This document shows positions 16,894 through 26,442 of a stretch of DNA of 64,000 nucleotides, in pieces. The notes under the pieces are model-generated. The model saw only the letters and a list, made by a program, of their open reading frames with translations, was not told the origin of the DNA and did not search any database. The DNA is taken from positions 1 through 64,000 of the forward strand of contig JAMNXR010000004.1 in NCBI GenBank assembly GCA_023653055.1, written 5' to 3'. Position 1 is the stretch's first letter. Every line of letters starts with the position of its first letter. Position numbers and translations under genes: made by a program. Source of the stretch: Burkholderiaceae bacterium (GTDB lineage: Bacteria; Pseudomonadota; Gammaproteobacteria; Burkholderiales; Burkholderiaceae_B).

Positions 16894-17562
16894 ATGGGTA
16901 AGACAATTCAGCTTAAAGCTTCCGACGGACACGCGTTCGACGCCTACGTCGCAGAGCCAGCCGGCAAGCCACGCGGCCTCGTCGTGATTGCGCCGGAAAT
17001 CTTCGGCATCAACAAACATATTCAGTCCGTTGCTGACGGCTATGCGGCGGACGGTTACCTCAGCATCGCACCCGCGTTGTTTGACCGTGTTCAACGCCAA
17101 TACGACACAGGCTATTCGCAGCCTGAAATCATGGCAGGCGTTGAGGTCATGAAGAAAATGAGCTTTGACCATGCCATGCTAGACGTAGCCGCTGTGCTTG
17201 AGTTTGGCAAGTCTGCCGGTAAAGCTGCGATTGTTGGGTATTGCTGGGGAGGTGTCGTCGCTTGGCTCGCAGCCAGTCGCGTTGCTGGCTTTAGCTGTTC
17301 CGCACCTTATTACGGTGGCGGCATTCCAAACTTTTTGACAGAAAAGCCACTCTGCCCGGTGATGTTCCACTTCGGTGAAACAGACCAGTCCATTCCCATG
17401 GAAAAAGCTAAAGCTGTTGTCGCTGCGTATCAAAACGAGCAAGCATTTTTCTACCCCGCTGATCATGGCTTCAACTGTGACCATCGCGGCTCTTACAACG
17501 CAGACGCTGCCAAGCTCGCACGTTCGCGCACGCTCGAGATGATCAGAAAATACGTTGGCTAA
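16894..17562 (+). CDS. Dienelactone hydrolase family protein (Cys nucleophile)
   Basis: A 222-residue cytoplasmic alpha/beta hydrolase of the DLH family. It has APEIFGINKHIQSVADGYA, the nucleophile elbow GYCWGG with Cys, the acid in HFGETDQSIP and the His in ADHGFNCDHRG, the expected Cys-Asp-His triad. DLH enzymes open dienelactones in chloroaromatic degradation, but many homologues act on other lactones or esters. Here no catechol-cleavage genes are near, so the substrate is open. AGGAG lies before ATG 16894. Confidence 0.92.
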   Translation: MGKTIQLKASDGHAFDAYVAEPAGKPRGLVVIAPEIFGINKHIQSVADGYAADGYLSIAPALFDRVQRQYDTGYSQPEIMAGVEVMKKMSFDHAMLDVAAVLEFGKSAGKAAIVGYCWGGVVAWLAASRVAGFSCSAPYYGGGIPNFLTEKPLCPVMFHFGETDQSIPMEKAKAVVAAYQNEQAFFYPADHGFNCDHRGSYNADAAKLARSRTLEMIRKYVG

Positions 17563-17585
17563 AATATTTGACTGCAGATAGTACA

Positions 17586-17617
17586 GGGGCAGATTGCAAT
17601 GGCATCTGCCCCTTTTT
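17586..17617 (+). terminator. Rho-independent terminator
   Basis: GGGGCAGAT (17586-17594) pairs perfectly with ATCTGCCCC (17604-17612), followed by five T. It ends the DLH transcript. Confidence 0.92.
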
Positions 17618-17652
17618 CATTTCACTTCATTTGAAATGCTGACGAAGTAAGG

Positions 17653-19014
17653 TCACTTATTCCCAGAAGCCAACCCGGGCAAATCCGAGACCTTGGCTAC
17701 CGTCTCAAGTGACATCAGTGCATCAAACAAACTTAGCGCAGAAAACTCAATCTTTCCTACGCGCGCGCAGTCTTCAAACTTGGTCCACAAATGTTCGCGG
17801 CTCAAGGGTAAATCTGGTCCGCCACGCACCGCAACCACCTCTCGACTCTTAATCACCTCGCCGCTCTTCATTTTTACAGTGATCTGATCAAAAGGTGAGT
17901 AGCCTGGCAAGTCAGGATGCTCTGTCTCATCTGCCTCGACAGAAACTTTTTTCATCAAGTCTTGAATGTCCTGCCGCTGCACAAAGTCATCCACTAATTC
18001 AGTCAAGCCAGCACGTTGTGCAATCACACACGAGGCCATCGCAAATTCCATACTGAACTTCGCCTCAAGTCCTGTTTGCGGATTGTGATTACGCAAGACT
18101 TTCGTATTGCGAAAACTTGTTCGAGCACTGATGCTTTCGATATCTGCTGGCTTGAAAGACTGCTCTGCAACCAGATCCAACATGCCGTCAAGGGCGCGAT
18201 GGGTACAGAAACACAATGGATATTTTTTGACTGATAACTTACTCACCGTCAATTTCCACTTCTTTCCAGCTTCTACCGGCGAGGTCACGTCAAAACGCGT
18301 TCCGGGCGATACGGCTGACAAGAATCCTTGTGGGTGTTCCAGCGCATCAAGCGAGGCAGTAAAGCCCGCTTTCGCAAGGTGCGCAGCCAACACGCCAGAC
18401 TGAGCCGAACGTCCCGCATGAAAGGGCTTGGTCATCGTGCCAAAGTTCGCCATGATGCCGGCGCTTTGCGACGCGCCCAATGAAATCGCCATCGCACATT
18501 GTTCTGCATTGAGCTTGTTGAGCGAAGCACAGGCCGCCGCTGCAGCAATCGCACCCAAGATACCCGTCGGGTGCCAACCCTTCGTATGATAGTGTTCTGG
18601 ATCGCGACGGGCGAGCTCCGCCCACACTTCATAGCCTACGGCATAGGCGACCATCATCTCCTTGCCTGTGGAGCCGAGCGCTTGCCCCTCCGCCAAAATA
18701 GCAGGCACTAAGACCGTACTTGGATGGCCCTTGATGGCCACATCATCAAAATCAAGTGCATGTGCGGCGACACCATTAATCCAGGCAGCATCGGTTGCAC
18801 TGGCCGTTCTTGAGCCAAATACCAACGTCGCGGGTCCTGCTGGAGGGGCCAGTACTTGGGTCAGAATCTGCGTGGGCGGCTCATCGCGCCCCGCTAGCAT
18901 GACCCCTACACAATCAGCAAAGCCAGTGTGAATCACATCAAGCGCTGCGGCTGGGATTTGATCAAACTGGAGGGTGGCAGCAAACGTCCCCAGATCACGG
19001 GTAAGGTGGGTCAT
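17653..19014 (-). CDS. MmgE/PrpD family protein
   Basis: A 453-residue protein of the 2-methylcitrate dehydratase / cis-aconitate decarboxylase / IDS-epimerase superfamily. Seen: DCVGVMLAGRDEPP, AAHALDFDDVAIKGHPSTV, GYEVWAELARRDPEHYHTKGWHPTGILG, MTKPFHAGRSAQSGVLAA and AKFSMEFAMASC. The members handle small di- or tricarboxylates; the exact reaction cannot be fixed from sequence. It lies 11 bp after the HMG-CoA-lyase-like gene in a two-gene operon, with AAAGGA before the ATG. The neighbouring TTT transporter suggests action on an imported polycarboxylate. Confidence 0.93.
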   Translation of the reverse strand: MTHLTRDLGTFAATLQFDQIPAAALDVIHTGFADCVGVMLAGRDEPPTQILTQVLAPPAGPATLVFGSRTASATDAAWINGVAAHALDFDDVAIKGHPSTVLVPAILAEGQALGSTGKEMMVAYAVGYEVWAELARRDPEHYHTKGWHPTGILGAIAAAAACASLNKLNAEQCAMAISLGASQSAGIMANFGTMTKPFHAGRSAQSGVLAAHLAKAGFTASLDALEHPQGFLSAVSPGTRFDVTSPVEAGKKWKLTVSKLSVKKYPLCFCTHRALDGMLDLVAEQSFKPADIESISARTSFRNTKVLRNHNPQTGLEAKFSMEFAMASCVIAQRAGLTELVDDFVQRQDIQDLMKKVSVEADETEHPDLPGYSPFDQITVKMKSGEVIKSREVVAVRGGPDLPLSREHLWTKFEDCARVGKIEFSALSLFDALMSLETVAKVSDLPGLASGNK

Positions 19015-19025
19015 TGTGCAGTCCT

Positions 19026-20003
19026 TTACGCGCCAGTAGCCAAAGACTCTTTGACCTTTTGACGCAAACGGTCAAGCGATCCCCCTTTCATGACAGAGCC
19101 AGGCAGCGGATGACCCACCACTTGCTCGGCCAACAAAGCAGACTCAATCAGCTTTTCCAAGTCAATCCCCGTCTCTATGCCCATTTCATTACACATGAAC
19201 ACTAAGTCTTCAGTACAAACGTTACCCGAAGCGCCCGAATGCGAAGCAAAAGGACAACCACCTAAACCTGCAACGGCCGCATCAAAAATGCCGACACCCA
19301 TTTCCATACCCGCATACGCATTGGCAATACCCATGCCACGTGTATCGTGAAGATGCAAGGACAGCTGGAGGTCTGGGAACTTGTTTCGCACTGCACCCAC
19401 GACCTTACGAATCGATCCAGGTGTTGCCCATGCCATCGTATCTGCTAATGACAAGACCTCGAGTTTGAAGTCATGCTCAGCCGACAGATCATAAAAAGTT
19501 TGAATCATGTCCAATATGCGAGATACTGGGATATCGCCTTCAAAATTACAACCAAATACCGCCATGATGCTGGCGCGGTTAATCGTCACGTTGTAGTGCT
19601 TGAACATGCCGATCATTGAACGAACAGCCTCTACGTTTTGTTCAAGGGTGCGCTTTTGATTGCGCAATAAAAACTTTTCAGAAGCTGTGAGTGAAAGTGA
19701 GCCGCGAATATCGAGTTTTTCAGTCGCAATCGCGCGCTCTAAACCCTTGTCGTTCAGCCACAAGGCGGTGTAACGCACTCCGGGTTTACGCTTAAAGCCG
19801 GCAACGATCTCAGGGGCGTCAGCCATTTGAGGCACGGCTTTCGGACTAACAAAAGAAGTGACTTGAATTTGCTCGAGACCTGTCTCAGACAAGCTATCGA
19901 TCAACTCAATTTTGCGTGATGTTGCAATCGGGCCTTTCTCGATTTGCATGCCCTCACGAGGACCCTCTTCGAGAATGCGAACGCGCTTTGGTAAGTCTGA
20001 CAT
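19026..20003 (-). CDS. HMG-CoA lyase-like aldolase
   Basis: A 325-residue TIM-barrel lyase of the HMGL/DRE family. It has ILEEGPREGMQIE at the start (the usual VGPRDGLQ region, with E replacing D in PREG), SFVSPKAVPQMAD, LSLADTMAWATPGS, the metal ligands LHLHDTRGMGIAN and GLGGCPFASHSGASGNV with the catalytic-loop Cys. Family members cleave HMG-CoA or related 3-hydroxyacyl-CoA such as citramalyl-type esters. AGGAG lies 6 nt before the ATG. It is operonic with the MmgE/PrpD gene and divergent from tctB, so a role in breakdown of an imported branched acid is likely. Confidence 0.9.
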   Translation of the reverse strand: MSDLPKRVRILEEGPREGMQIEKGPIATSRKIELIDSLSETGLEQIQVTSFVSPKAVPQMADAPEIVAGFKRKPGVRYTALWLNDKGLERAIATEKLDIRGSLSLTASEKFLLRNQKRTLEQNVEAVRSMIGMFKHYNVTINRASIMAVFGCNFEGDIPVSRILDMIQTFYDLSAEHDFKLEVLSLADTMAWATPGSIRKVVGAVRNKFPDLQLSLHLHDTRGMGIANAYAGMEMGVGIFDAAVAGLGGCPFASHSGASGNVCTEDLVFMCNEMGIETGIDLEKLIESALLAEQVVGHPLPGSVMKGGSLDRLRQKVKESLATGA

Positions 20004-20252
20004 GTCTGCTCCTGTGTTTTTTAACTACCGCGGTCTTATGTGCCCATGGGGCGCACGATTCAGCCAGAGTAAACCCAGCACGAATCTCATGTCAACGGCA
20101 CGTCCTCTATGCGGAAACGCAGTGTGTTGACAAGGCTATCGCCACCACCTAGGATAGTGACGATAACAAAGTACGACTGAATCCATTTAAGGCCTCAGCG
20201 ATACACAATGACGGGAGACACACATGCCACGCTGCACCAAGGGGTCAGTTCG

Positions 20253-20711
20253 ATGAATGCCGAAAGGGTCGGAGGCCTCTTTTGGCTTTTGTTTGGTTGC
20301 ACTGCCGCATACGGCGGACTCGATTTAGGTTTAGGCACCATGGAGGAACCTGGTTCAGGGTTTCTGACTTTTGTCGCCGGCAGCTTCGTCGCACTCATGG
20401 CGATCCTGATCGTCATTCAATCTTTTAGTGGAGATCCTGCTGCGCAAGCACGCGTGAGCGATCTGTGGAAAGGCGTCATGTGGTGGCGGGCACTCGCCAT
20501 TAGCGGCCTCATTCTTCTCTTTATTTTTTCCTTTGAAACGATTGGTTTTTTTGTATGTAGTTTTTTACTGCTCGTGATCATCATGCGCTGGCTTGAGGGT
20601 CTTGAGTGGAAAATGTGTTTGCTCGTACCCACCATTGCAACCGTCACCACCTATCTGGTGTTTAAAAAAATGATGAATATCTCGCTCCCCGCGGGAATTT
20701 TCGGATTCTGA
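20253..20711 (+). CDS. tctB: TctB small subunit of TTT transporter (set 1)
   Basis: A 152-residue membrane protein with four hydrophobic helices: GLFWLLFGCTAAYGG, FVAGSFVALMAILIVI, ALAISGLILLFIFSF, and CSFLLLVIIM plus LVPTIATVTTYLVF. The late F-K-K-MMNISLPAG is typical of DUF1468/TctB. I place the start at ATG 20253 (MNAERVGGLFW), with AAGGGG 8 nt upstream, rather than 20208. It is followed by tctA after 16 bp. TctAB proteins use the ion gradient to take up the carboxylate delivered by a Bug receptor. Confidence 0.9.
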   Translation: MNAERVGGLFWLLFGCTAAYGGLDLGLGTMEEPGSGFLTFVAGSFVALMAILIVIQSFSGDPAAQARVSDLWKGVMWWRALAISGLILLFIFSFETIGFFVCSFLLLVIIMRWLEGLEWKMCLLVPTIATVTTYLVFKKMMNISLPAGIFGF

Positions 20712-20727
20712 GGGAAGCATCGGACAC

Positions 20728-22242
20728 ATGGATATCGCTGACAATCTTCTTATTGGTCTCTCGGTTGCATTTCAACCGCATAATTTATTTTTCTGTTTTC
20801 TTGGCGTACTGATTGGTACGCTCATTGGAGTGCTGCCAGGCTTGGGCCCCGTGGGTGCGATGTCCATTCTATTGCCCATTACGTTCGGCATTTCGCCTGT
20901 GACTGCCATCATCATGCTGTCGGGTATTTATTATGGTGCGCAATACGGGGGATCCACGACCTCCATCCTTGTCGGCATTCCGGGAGAGGCCGCTTCAGTT
21001 GTCACGATGCTGGATGGACACCAAATGGCCTTGAAAGGGCGAGCCGGACCTGCGCTGGGGATCGCCGCCTTCGGATCTTTTATCGCTGGCACGATTGGCA
21101 TTATCGGCTTGATGTTGTTGGCCCCACCCTTGGCCAAGGTCGCGCTCAAGTTTGGTCCACCTGAGTACTTTGCACTCATGATTATGGGCTTAGTCATTTT
21201 GACTTATCTTGCACAAAAATCAATGGTGAAATCCTTGATGATGGCCGGCGTTGGTTTGCTGGCAGGCATGGTCGGCATGGATACGATGACAGGAATGCCG
21301 CGCTTTATTTTTGATGTGCCAGATCTATTAGACGGCATTGGCATTGCACCTCTGGCGATGGGCTTATTTGGTGTGTCAGAAATCTTGTTAAACGTCGAAC
21401 GAAAAATCAAACAAGGTGTGGTGGTCAGCCAGGTCAAAAACTTACTGCCTAGTCGACAAGACTGGAAAGACTCTGCCATGCCGATCGCGCGAGGTTCAAT
21501 CGCCGGCTTTTTCCTTGGCATTTTGCCGGGTGGCGGTGCAGTGCTTGCGTCGTTCATTTCTTATGGTGTCGAAAAACGCGTTTCTAAAACACCTGAGCAA
21601 TTTGGGCATGGTGCGATTGCAGGTGTCGCAGGACCCGAAGCGGCGAATAACGCTGCGGCACAGGCTGCGTTTATTCCACTGTTGACATTGGGGGTTCCCG
21701 CCAACGCTGTGATGGGCATTTTGCTAGGCGCACTAATGATTCATGGCATCTCACCTGGACCCATGATGATTGAAAAAAATCCCGAGTTATTTTGGGGAAC
21801 GGTTACCAGCATGTACGTCGGCAACATCATGCTCCTGGTCCTGAATCTTCCTTTAATTGGCTTGTGGGTCAAATTACTGCGTGTACGCTATGCCGTCCTG
21901 TTCCCACTCATTCTCTTTATTGCCTTGATTGGTGCCTACGTCATCAATGGCAGCGAAATGGATCTGTATTTGATGTTGTTTTTTGGTGTGATTGGTTATT
22001 TGATGCGAAAGTTTGACTATGAGCCCGCCCCTCTTATTCTGGCCTTCGTATTGACGAATATTCTCGAGGACTCTTTACGTCAGTCTTTGATTATTTCCGG
22101 TGGCAGCATGAGCATCTTTATCACGCGCCCCATCGCAGCAGGTTTTCTTTTTGTTTCACTTGCATTACTGATCACAGCAGTTATTCCCAGCATCCGCAAA
22201 AAAAGAAGTGCTTTAGTCGCAACGGCTGATGACAATGCCTAA
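20728..22242 (+). CDS. tctA: TctA large permease of TTT transporter (set 1)
   Basis: A 504-residue polytopic protein with the two TctA signature regions GVLPGLGPVGAMSILLP and GILPGGGAVLASFISYG, plus GVAGPEAANNAAAQAAFIPLLTLGVP. About 12 membrane segments are visible. It is the translocating subunit in the inner membrane. The ribosome site GAGGGAAG precedes the ATG. The Bug gene follows within 30 bp, completing a tctB-tctA-bug operon with the usual three parts. Confidence 0.96.
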   Translation: MDIADNLLIGLSVAFQPHNLFFCFLGVLIGTLIGVLPGLGPVGAMSILLPITFGISPVTAIIMLSGIYYGAQYGGSTTSILVGIPGEAASVVTMLDGHQMALKGRAGPALGIAAFGSFIAGTIGIIGLMLLAPPLAKVALKFGPPEYFALMIMGLVILTYLAQKSMVKSLMMAGVGLLAGMVGMDTMTGMPRFIFDVPDLLDGIGIAPLAMGLFGVSEILLNVERKIKQGVVVSQVKNLLPSRQDWKDSAMPIARGSIAGFFLGILPGGGAVLASFISYGVEKRVSKTPEQFGHGAIAGVAGPEAANNAAAQAAFIPLLTLGVPANAVMGILLGALMIHGISPGPMMIEKNPELFWGTVTSMYVGNIMLLVLNLPLIGLWVKLLRVRYAVLFPLILFIALIGAYVINGSEMDLYLMLFFGVIGYLMRKFDYEPAPLILAFVLTNILEDSLRQSLIISGGSMSIFITRPIAAGFLFVSLALLITAVIPSIRKKRSALVATADDNA

Positions 22243-22270
22243 GCGCTTTTATCCCTCAAAGGAAACAGTC

Positions 22271-23242
22271 ATGAAACTAACAAGAAAATTTCGCTTTGCA
22301 ACAATCGCCGCAACGTTTTCAACGGGCTTACTCGTTCACAGCACGGTCTTTGCAAAATACCCTGATAAACCTATCACTCTTTATGTTGCCTTTGCCGCAG
22401 GCGCAACAACAGACTTGACTGCAAGAGCTCTAGCACAAGGTGCTGAAAAAATTCTAGGCGTGCCAATCGCAGTTGAAAACAAAGCAGGTGGGGGTGCAAC
22501 AGTTGCTAACGGCTTGCTCGCGAGCAAAAAACCTGACGGCTATACGCTACTTGTTACGTCAACAGGATCGATTACCGTTCGCCCACTGCTTATGAAGCTT
22601 GCCTATAAGCCTCAGGACTTTCAAGTTCTTATGCAATATTCTTTTTATATTGGTGGACTAGTCGTACCTGCAGATTCACCTTGGAAAACAGTAGATGATT
22701 TTGTTGCACATGCCAAGAAAAATCCTGGCATGACTTATGCTTCAAGTGGGCCCAATACGCAACAACAAATTGGTGTTGAGTCTTTTGCTCGATGCAAAGG
22801 TCTCACCTTTAAACACGTTCCGACAAAAGGCGGTTCGGCAGCCAATACTGCGTTAATGGGTAAACACGTTGATTTCATCGCAGGCTCTGGCTCGCATATT
22901 CCATTGGTTCAACAAGGCGCTTTTAGAGAGCTTGTCACCTTTCACATTGACGCACGTGACCCAAAACGGTCAGATATTCCTGTGATGAAGGATATCGGTT
23001 GCCCTCCGACAAATCCCCCTAACGGTATGATTGTGGTCGCCCCTGCCGGACTGCCCAATGATGTAGCAGAAAAGCTCACAGCTGCCTTTAAGACAGTGTC
23101 CGCAACACCAGAATTTAAAAAGCTGCTTGAAAAATATAATCTCGACTATGCCTACGAAGATGGTAAATCTGTTCAATCTAAATTTCCCGCCGAGATCGAA
23201 TGGTATAAAAAGTACTTTCAAGACGCAGGCGTCATGAAATAA
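22271..23242 (+). CDS. Bug/TctC-family receptor of TTT set 1
   Basis: A 323-residue receptor with a signal peptide (MKLTRKFRFATIAATFSTGLL, cleavage near VFA-K) and Bug motifs YPDKPITLYVAFAAGATTD, VPIAVENKAGGG, KPDGYTLLVTSTGS and KNPGMTYASSGPNTQQQ. It starts at ATG 22271 with AAAGGAAACAG upstream; a longer frame from 22229 overlaps tctA and has no such site. Codon use is more AT-rich than in its neighbours. As third gene of tctB-tctA-bug, it most likely determines the substrate of this transporter. Confidence 0.94.
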   Translation: MKLTRKFRFATIAATFSTGLLVHSTVFAKYPDKPITLYVAFAAGATTDLTARALAQGAEKILGVPIAVENKAGGGATVANGLLASKKPDGYTLLVTSTGSITVRPLLMKLAYKPQDFQVLMQYSFYIGGLVVPADSPWKTVDDFVAHAKKNPGMTYASSGPNTQQQIGVESFARCKGLTFKHVPTKGGSAANTALMGKHVDFIAGSGSHIPLVQQGAFRELVTFHIDARDPKRSDIPVMKDIGCPPTNPPNGMIVVAPAGLPNDVAEKLTAAFKTVSATPEFKKLLEKYNLDYAYEDGKSVQSKFPAEIEWYKKYFQDAGVMK

Positions 23243-23252
23243 CTCTCTCACT

Positions 23253-24752
23253 ATGGATAAGCAAATGAATCAAAAAAATTCCCAGTCGTTTGTCTGGGAT
23301 GCCGAAGCAGACCTGGTTGTCGTTGGATTTGGCGGCGCAGGTGCAGCGACCTCCATCACCGCTTGCGAGGCGGGTGCTTCGGTCATCATGTTGGATAAAG
23401 CGCCCGAGGGACAAGAAGGCGGCAATACACGCGTCGCAGCGCAAGGCTACCTGAACACCTCCACACCCGAAGGCGCCGCCACGTACCTCAAGGCGCTTTG
23501 CGGGCCCTATACCGTACCGGATGACATGGTCGAAGTCTGGGCAAAAGAAATGTGCCTGAATAACGAGTGGCTCACCTCGATTGGTGGAGATCCTCAAGAG
23601 CACCAGCATGGCACGCATGGCACAGGGATTGAATTTCCAGAACTTCCCGGCTCCGATTGTGTCCACAAGTTTCACCACGGTGACATTCTTGGTTACTCAA
23701 AAACCTGGGAAATGCTGGCTGAGGCTGTTAAATCACGCCCGATTGATATCCGCTACGAATGTCCGGGACAAAAGCTGATTCAAGATCCGCTTACGCAGGA
23801 AGTGCTCGGCGTTCAGGCAATCCATCAGGGTAAGACCCTTAACTTCAAAGCTAAAAAAGGAGTCGTGCTCACCTGTGGCGGATTTGAAAATAATCAAGAA
23901 ATGATTCGCAACTATCTGACCGGCATTCCTTATTGCTACACCTCCGGCAGCCCGTTCAACGAAGGCGATGGCGTGCGAATGGCCATGGAGCTTGGCGCTG
24001 ACCTCTGGCATATGAATAACTTTGCCGGCCCTTCTATGGCGCTTAAAACGCCCGAATACCCAACAACGTTTTCAATGATCGCCCTCCATTTTTCTCACGA
24101 ACCCAAAGGCGGTATGGTGGTCGTGGGTCCAGATGGCAAGCGTTTTACAGATGAAAAGTACAAAACACGTCATGGCAAGGTCGAACAAAATGGCAAGTGG
24201 TATGCCATGCGTACCCCCTGTCCGATGTACATGATCTTTGATCAGGCGATGTTTGATGATGGTCCCCTCTATGATGGCAAGCCTACCCATGGCTGGACGC
24301 AGATCATGAGTGGCTATAGCTGGAGTCCGGATAATAAGGCCGAGTTGTCGAAGGGCTGGATCAAGACGGCACCGACACTCGCAGCGCTCACCAAAAATCT
24401 GAATTTGCCAGAGGGTAGCCTTGAGGGCACCGTCAAGCGCTGGAACGCGCAATGCGCCACGGGCAAAGACGCGGACTTCGATCGCGAAAAAATGATCCAG
24501 CCTTTTGGTGCAGGTCCTTTCTATGCGGTTGAACTCTCACCTTCGATGCTTAACACACAGGGCGGTCCACGCCGCAATGCCCGCGCCCAGATTGTGCGAC
24601 CCGATGGCACGCCGATTCCACGGCTCTATAGCGCGGGCGAATTGGGCTCGATCTTTAGCTATTTATATCAAGGCACTGGCAATATCGGCGAATGCTTTGC
24701 CTTTGGCCGTATTGCTGCACGCAATGCTGTCGCAGACAAAGCCTGGTCTTAA
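23253..24752 (+). CDS. FAD-dependent dehydrogenase/fumarate-reductase flavoprotein-like
   Basis: A 499-residue soluble flavoprotein of the FAD_binding_2 family. The dinucleotide motif VVVGFGGAGAATS is near residue 20, then EGGNTRVAAQGY, a central GVVLTCGGFENNQEM, GDGVRMAMELGADLW and a C-terminal LGSIFSYLYQGTGNIGECF. The family includes fumarate reductase, tricarballylate dehydrogenase and 3-ketosteroid dehydrogenases. The gene lies 10 bp after a Bug receptor and before another, so oxidation of an imported carboxylate (for example tricarballylate-like) is an inference. No signal peptide or multiheme domain is present, so it is not a periplasmic flavocytochrome. Confidence 0.88.
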   Translation: MDKQMNQKNSQSFVWDAEADLVVVGFGGAGAATSITACEAGASVIMLDKAPEGQEGGNTRVAAQGYLNTSTPEGAATYLKALCGPYTVPDDMVEVWAKEMCLNNEWLTSIGGDPQEHQHGTHGTGIEFPELPGSDCVHKFHHGDILGYSKTWEMLAEAVKSRPIDIRYECPGQKLIQDPLTQEVLGVQAIHQGKTLNFKAKKGVVLTCGGFENNQEMIRNYLTGIPYCYTSGSPFNEGDGVRMAMELGADLWHMNNFAGPSMALKTPEYPTTFSMIALHFSHEPKGGMVVVGPDGKRFTDEKYKTRHGKVEQNGKWYAMRTPCPMYMIFDQAMFDDGPLYDGKPTHGWTQIMSGYSWSPDNKAELSKGWIKTAPTLAALTKNLNLPEGSLEGTVKRWNAQCATGKDADFDREKMIQPFGAGPFYAVELSPSMLNTQGGPRRNARAQIVRPDGTPIPRLYSAGELGSIFSYLYQGTGNIGECFAFGRIAARNAVADKAWS

Positions 24753-24842
24753 ACGAGATCCCGACGATGACGCTACATAATACAAAAACATACGCCTAAA
24801 CGCTCAATAAAAATAGTCGAGACACAAAAGGGGGGACAACAG

Positions 24843-25832
24843 ATGAAGCTCAACAATAGAATCTGTACTGCGCTGCTGGCAGGCATGCTTTTCGTCATGA
24901 ATGGTTTACTCATACCAGCGTTCGGACAGGCTCAAGACTTTCCCAACAAGCCCATCAAAGTTGTTGTCCCTTTTGTTCCCGGTGGCGGTTCTGATAGCGT
25001 TGCGCGTGTCATTGCGAAAGGCATGACCGAACAACTCGGCCAACCTGTTGTTGTTGAAAATAGAGGCGGTGCCAACACCATTATTGGTACAGAGTATGTT
25101 GCAAAGTCTGCTCCAGATGGTTACACCCTTCTAGTCTGTACAACAGCGTTTGCAACCAACCCCAGTATGTACAAGCTTCCTTTTGATACGGTACGGGATT
25201 TTGATCCTGTCACGATGTACATGGGTGCCGCATTGGTGTTGGTCGTCAATCCAAACCTCCCAGTAACCAATATTCGCGAACTCATTGCACTCGCTAAAGC
25301 ACAGCCTGGCAAATTGACCTATGCCTCGTATGGTGCAGGAGGACCGGGCCATCTTGCAGGTGAGTTATTCAAGCAACTCGCCGGTGTCGATCTACTGCAT
25401 ATCCCCTACAAAGGTAGCTCGCCGTCCATCGCTGACGTCATGTCAGGAACGGCCTCGATGTCCTTTGCTGTTTTACAACCCGCGTTACCCTTAATCAATT
25501 CTGGCAAGTTGAGGGCGATTGGTGTGGTCATGTCCGAGCGTGCATCACAGCTTCCTGATGTCCCAACCATCGGAGAAACGCTTCCTGGCTTTTTAATAAC
25601 GGGCTTTAATGGTTTTTGTGCGCCAACGGGGACACCGCCTGCCGTGCTGGCCAAGCTCAATCGTGCAATTGTGAACGTTGTCACGACGCCTGACATTCGC
25701 AATCAATTAATCAAGGCGGGTAACCCAATGCTGACAAAGCCGTTAGCACCCAATGAATTTAAAGAATTTGTCAAAGTTGATATTGAACGTTGGCGCAAGA
25801 TTGTGACGGACGGCAAAGTCACGCTCAACTAA
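24843..25832 (+). CDS. Bug/TctC-family periplasmic receptor
   Basis: A 329-residue receptor with a signal peptide ending PAFGQAQ and motifs FPNKPIKVVVPFVPGGGSD, GQPVVVENRGGANTIIG, APDGYTLLVCTT, QPGKLTYASYGAGGPGHLAGE and IPYKGSSPSI. AAGGGGGG precedes the ATG. It begins a probable transcription unit with two hot-dog dehydratases, two CoA-transferases and tctB-tctA (set 2), and is the likely receptor of that second TTT system. Confidence 0.95.
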   Translation: MKLNNRICTALLAGMLFVMNGLLIPAFGQAQDFPNKPIKVVVPFVPGGGSDSVARVIAKGMTEQLGQPVVVENRGGANTIIGTEYVAKSAPDGYTLLVCTTAFATNPSMYKLPFDTVRDFDPVTMYMGAALVLVVNPNLPVTNIRELIALAKAQPGKLTYASYGAGGPGHLAGELFKQLAGVDLLHIPYKGSSPSIADVMSGTASMSFAVLQPALPLINSGKLRAIGVVMSERASQLPDVPTIGETLPGFLITGFNGFCAPTGTPPAVLAKLNRAIVNVVTTPDIRNQLIKAGNPMLTKPLAPNEFKEFVKVDIERWRKIVTDGKVTLN

Positions 25833-25910
25833 TTTCTACCGTTCACAAGCAACGATTTCTGCTCATACGATTTTTCCACTATTTTTAGCATTCATACAAA
25901 GAGGTTCAGC

Positions 25911-26441
25911 ATGTCTGCTCTTTCCGACTCACTTAAAAAGTACATCGGGTTGAAATCCGAAACTGAGATCGCTTGCGATACAGTCGAATCTGGTGCCGTT
26001 CGACGCTATGCCCAAGCCATCATGTACGAAGACCCTATCTTTGGCGCACCCTCTGAAAACAATACACGCTATGGTGGCCCTGTCGCGCCACCTTTATTCC
26101 CGACGCATATGTTTCGTCGTGCTTTTGGTCAACCCGATCCTATTCAAGACAATGCCAAGAATCCTGATTTTGATGGCATTGTTGCCGCGACGAGTTCGCA
26201 AGGGTTGCCTGCCATCGAACCTTTGGCAGGCTATGCCTTATTAAATGGTGGGTCGGAAATCGAATTCTTTCGTTACGCCCGTCACGGAGAGACCATCAAG
26301 TTGACCTCTCGTTACGCAGACATTACTGAGAAAGAGACAAGCAAAGGTCCCATCGTATTAGTGGTGACTGAGTCTGAATATCGCAATAGTGAAGGTGACT
26401 TACTCATCCGTACACGTCGCACACAGATCCGGAGAAAATGA
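25911..26441 (+). CDS. MaoC-like dehydratase, N-terminal hot-dog type
   Basis: A 176-residue single hot-dog protein of the MaoC N-terminal / FAS1-like dehydratase type. It has SGAVRRYAQAIMYEDPIF in the position of the substrate helix, APPLFPTHMFRRAFGQ, LNGGSEIEFFRYARHGETI and TESEYRNSEGDLL. Such N-domain proteins pair with a MaoC C-type partner to form a hydratase acting on an enoyl-CoA. The partner follows after one base, and the CoA-transferases after that, so CoA-ester hydration is the likely task. Confidence 0.86.
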   Translation: MSALSDSLKKYIGLKSETEIACDTVESGAVRRYAQAIMYEDPIFGAPSENNTRYGGPVAPPLFPTHMFRRAFGQPDPIQDNAKNPDFDGIVAATSSQGLPAIEPLAGYALLNGGSEIEFFRYARHGETIKLTSRYADITEKETSKGPIVLVVTESEYRNSEGDLLIRTRRTQIRRK

Positions 26442-26442
26442 C

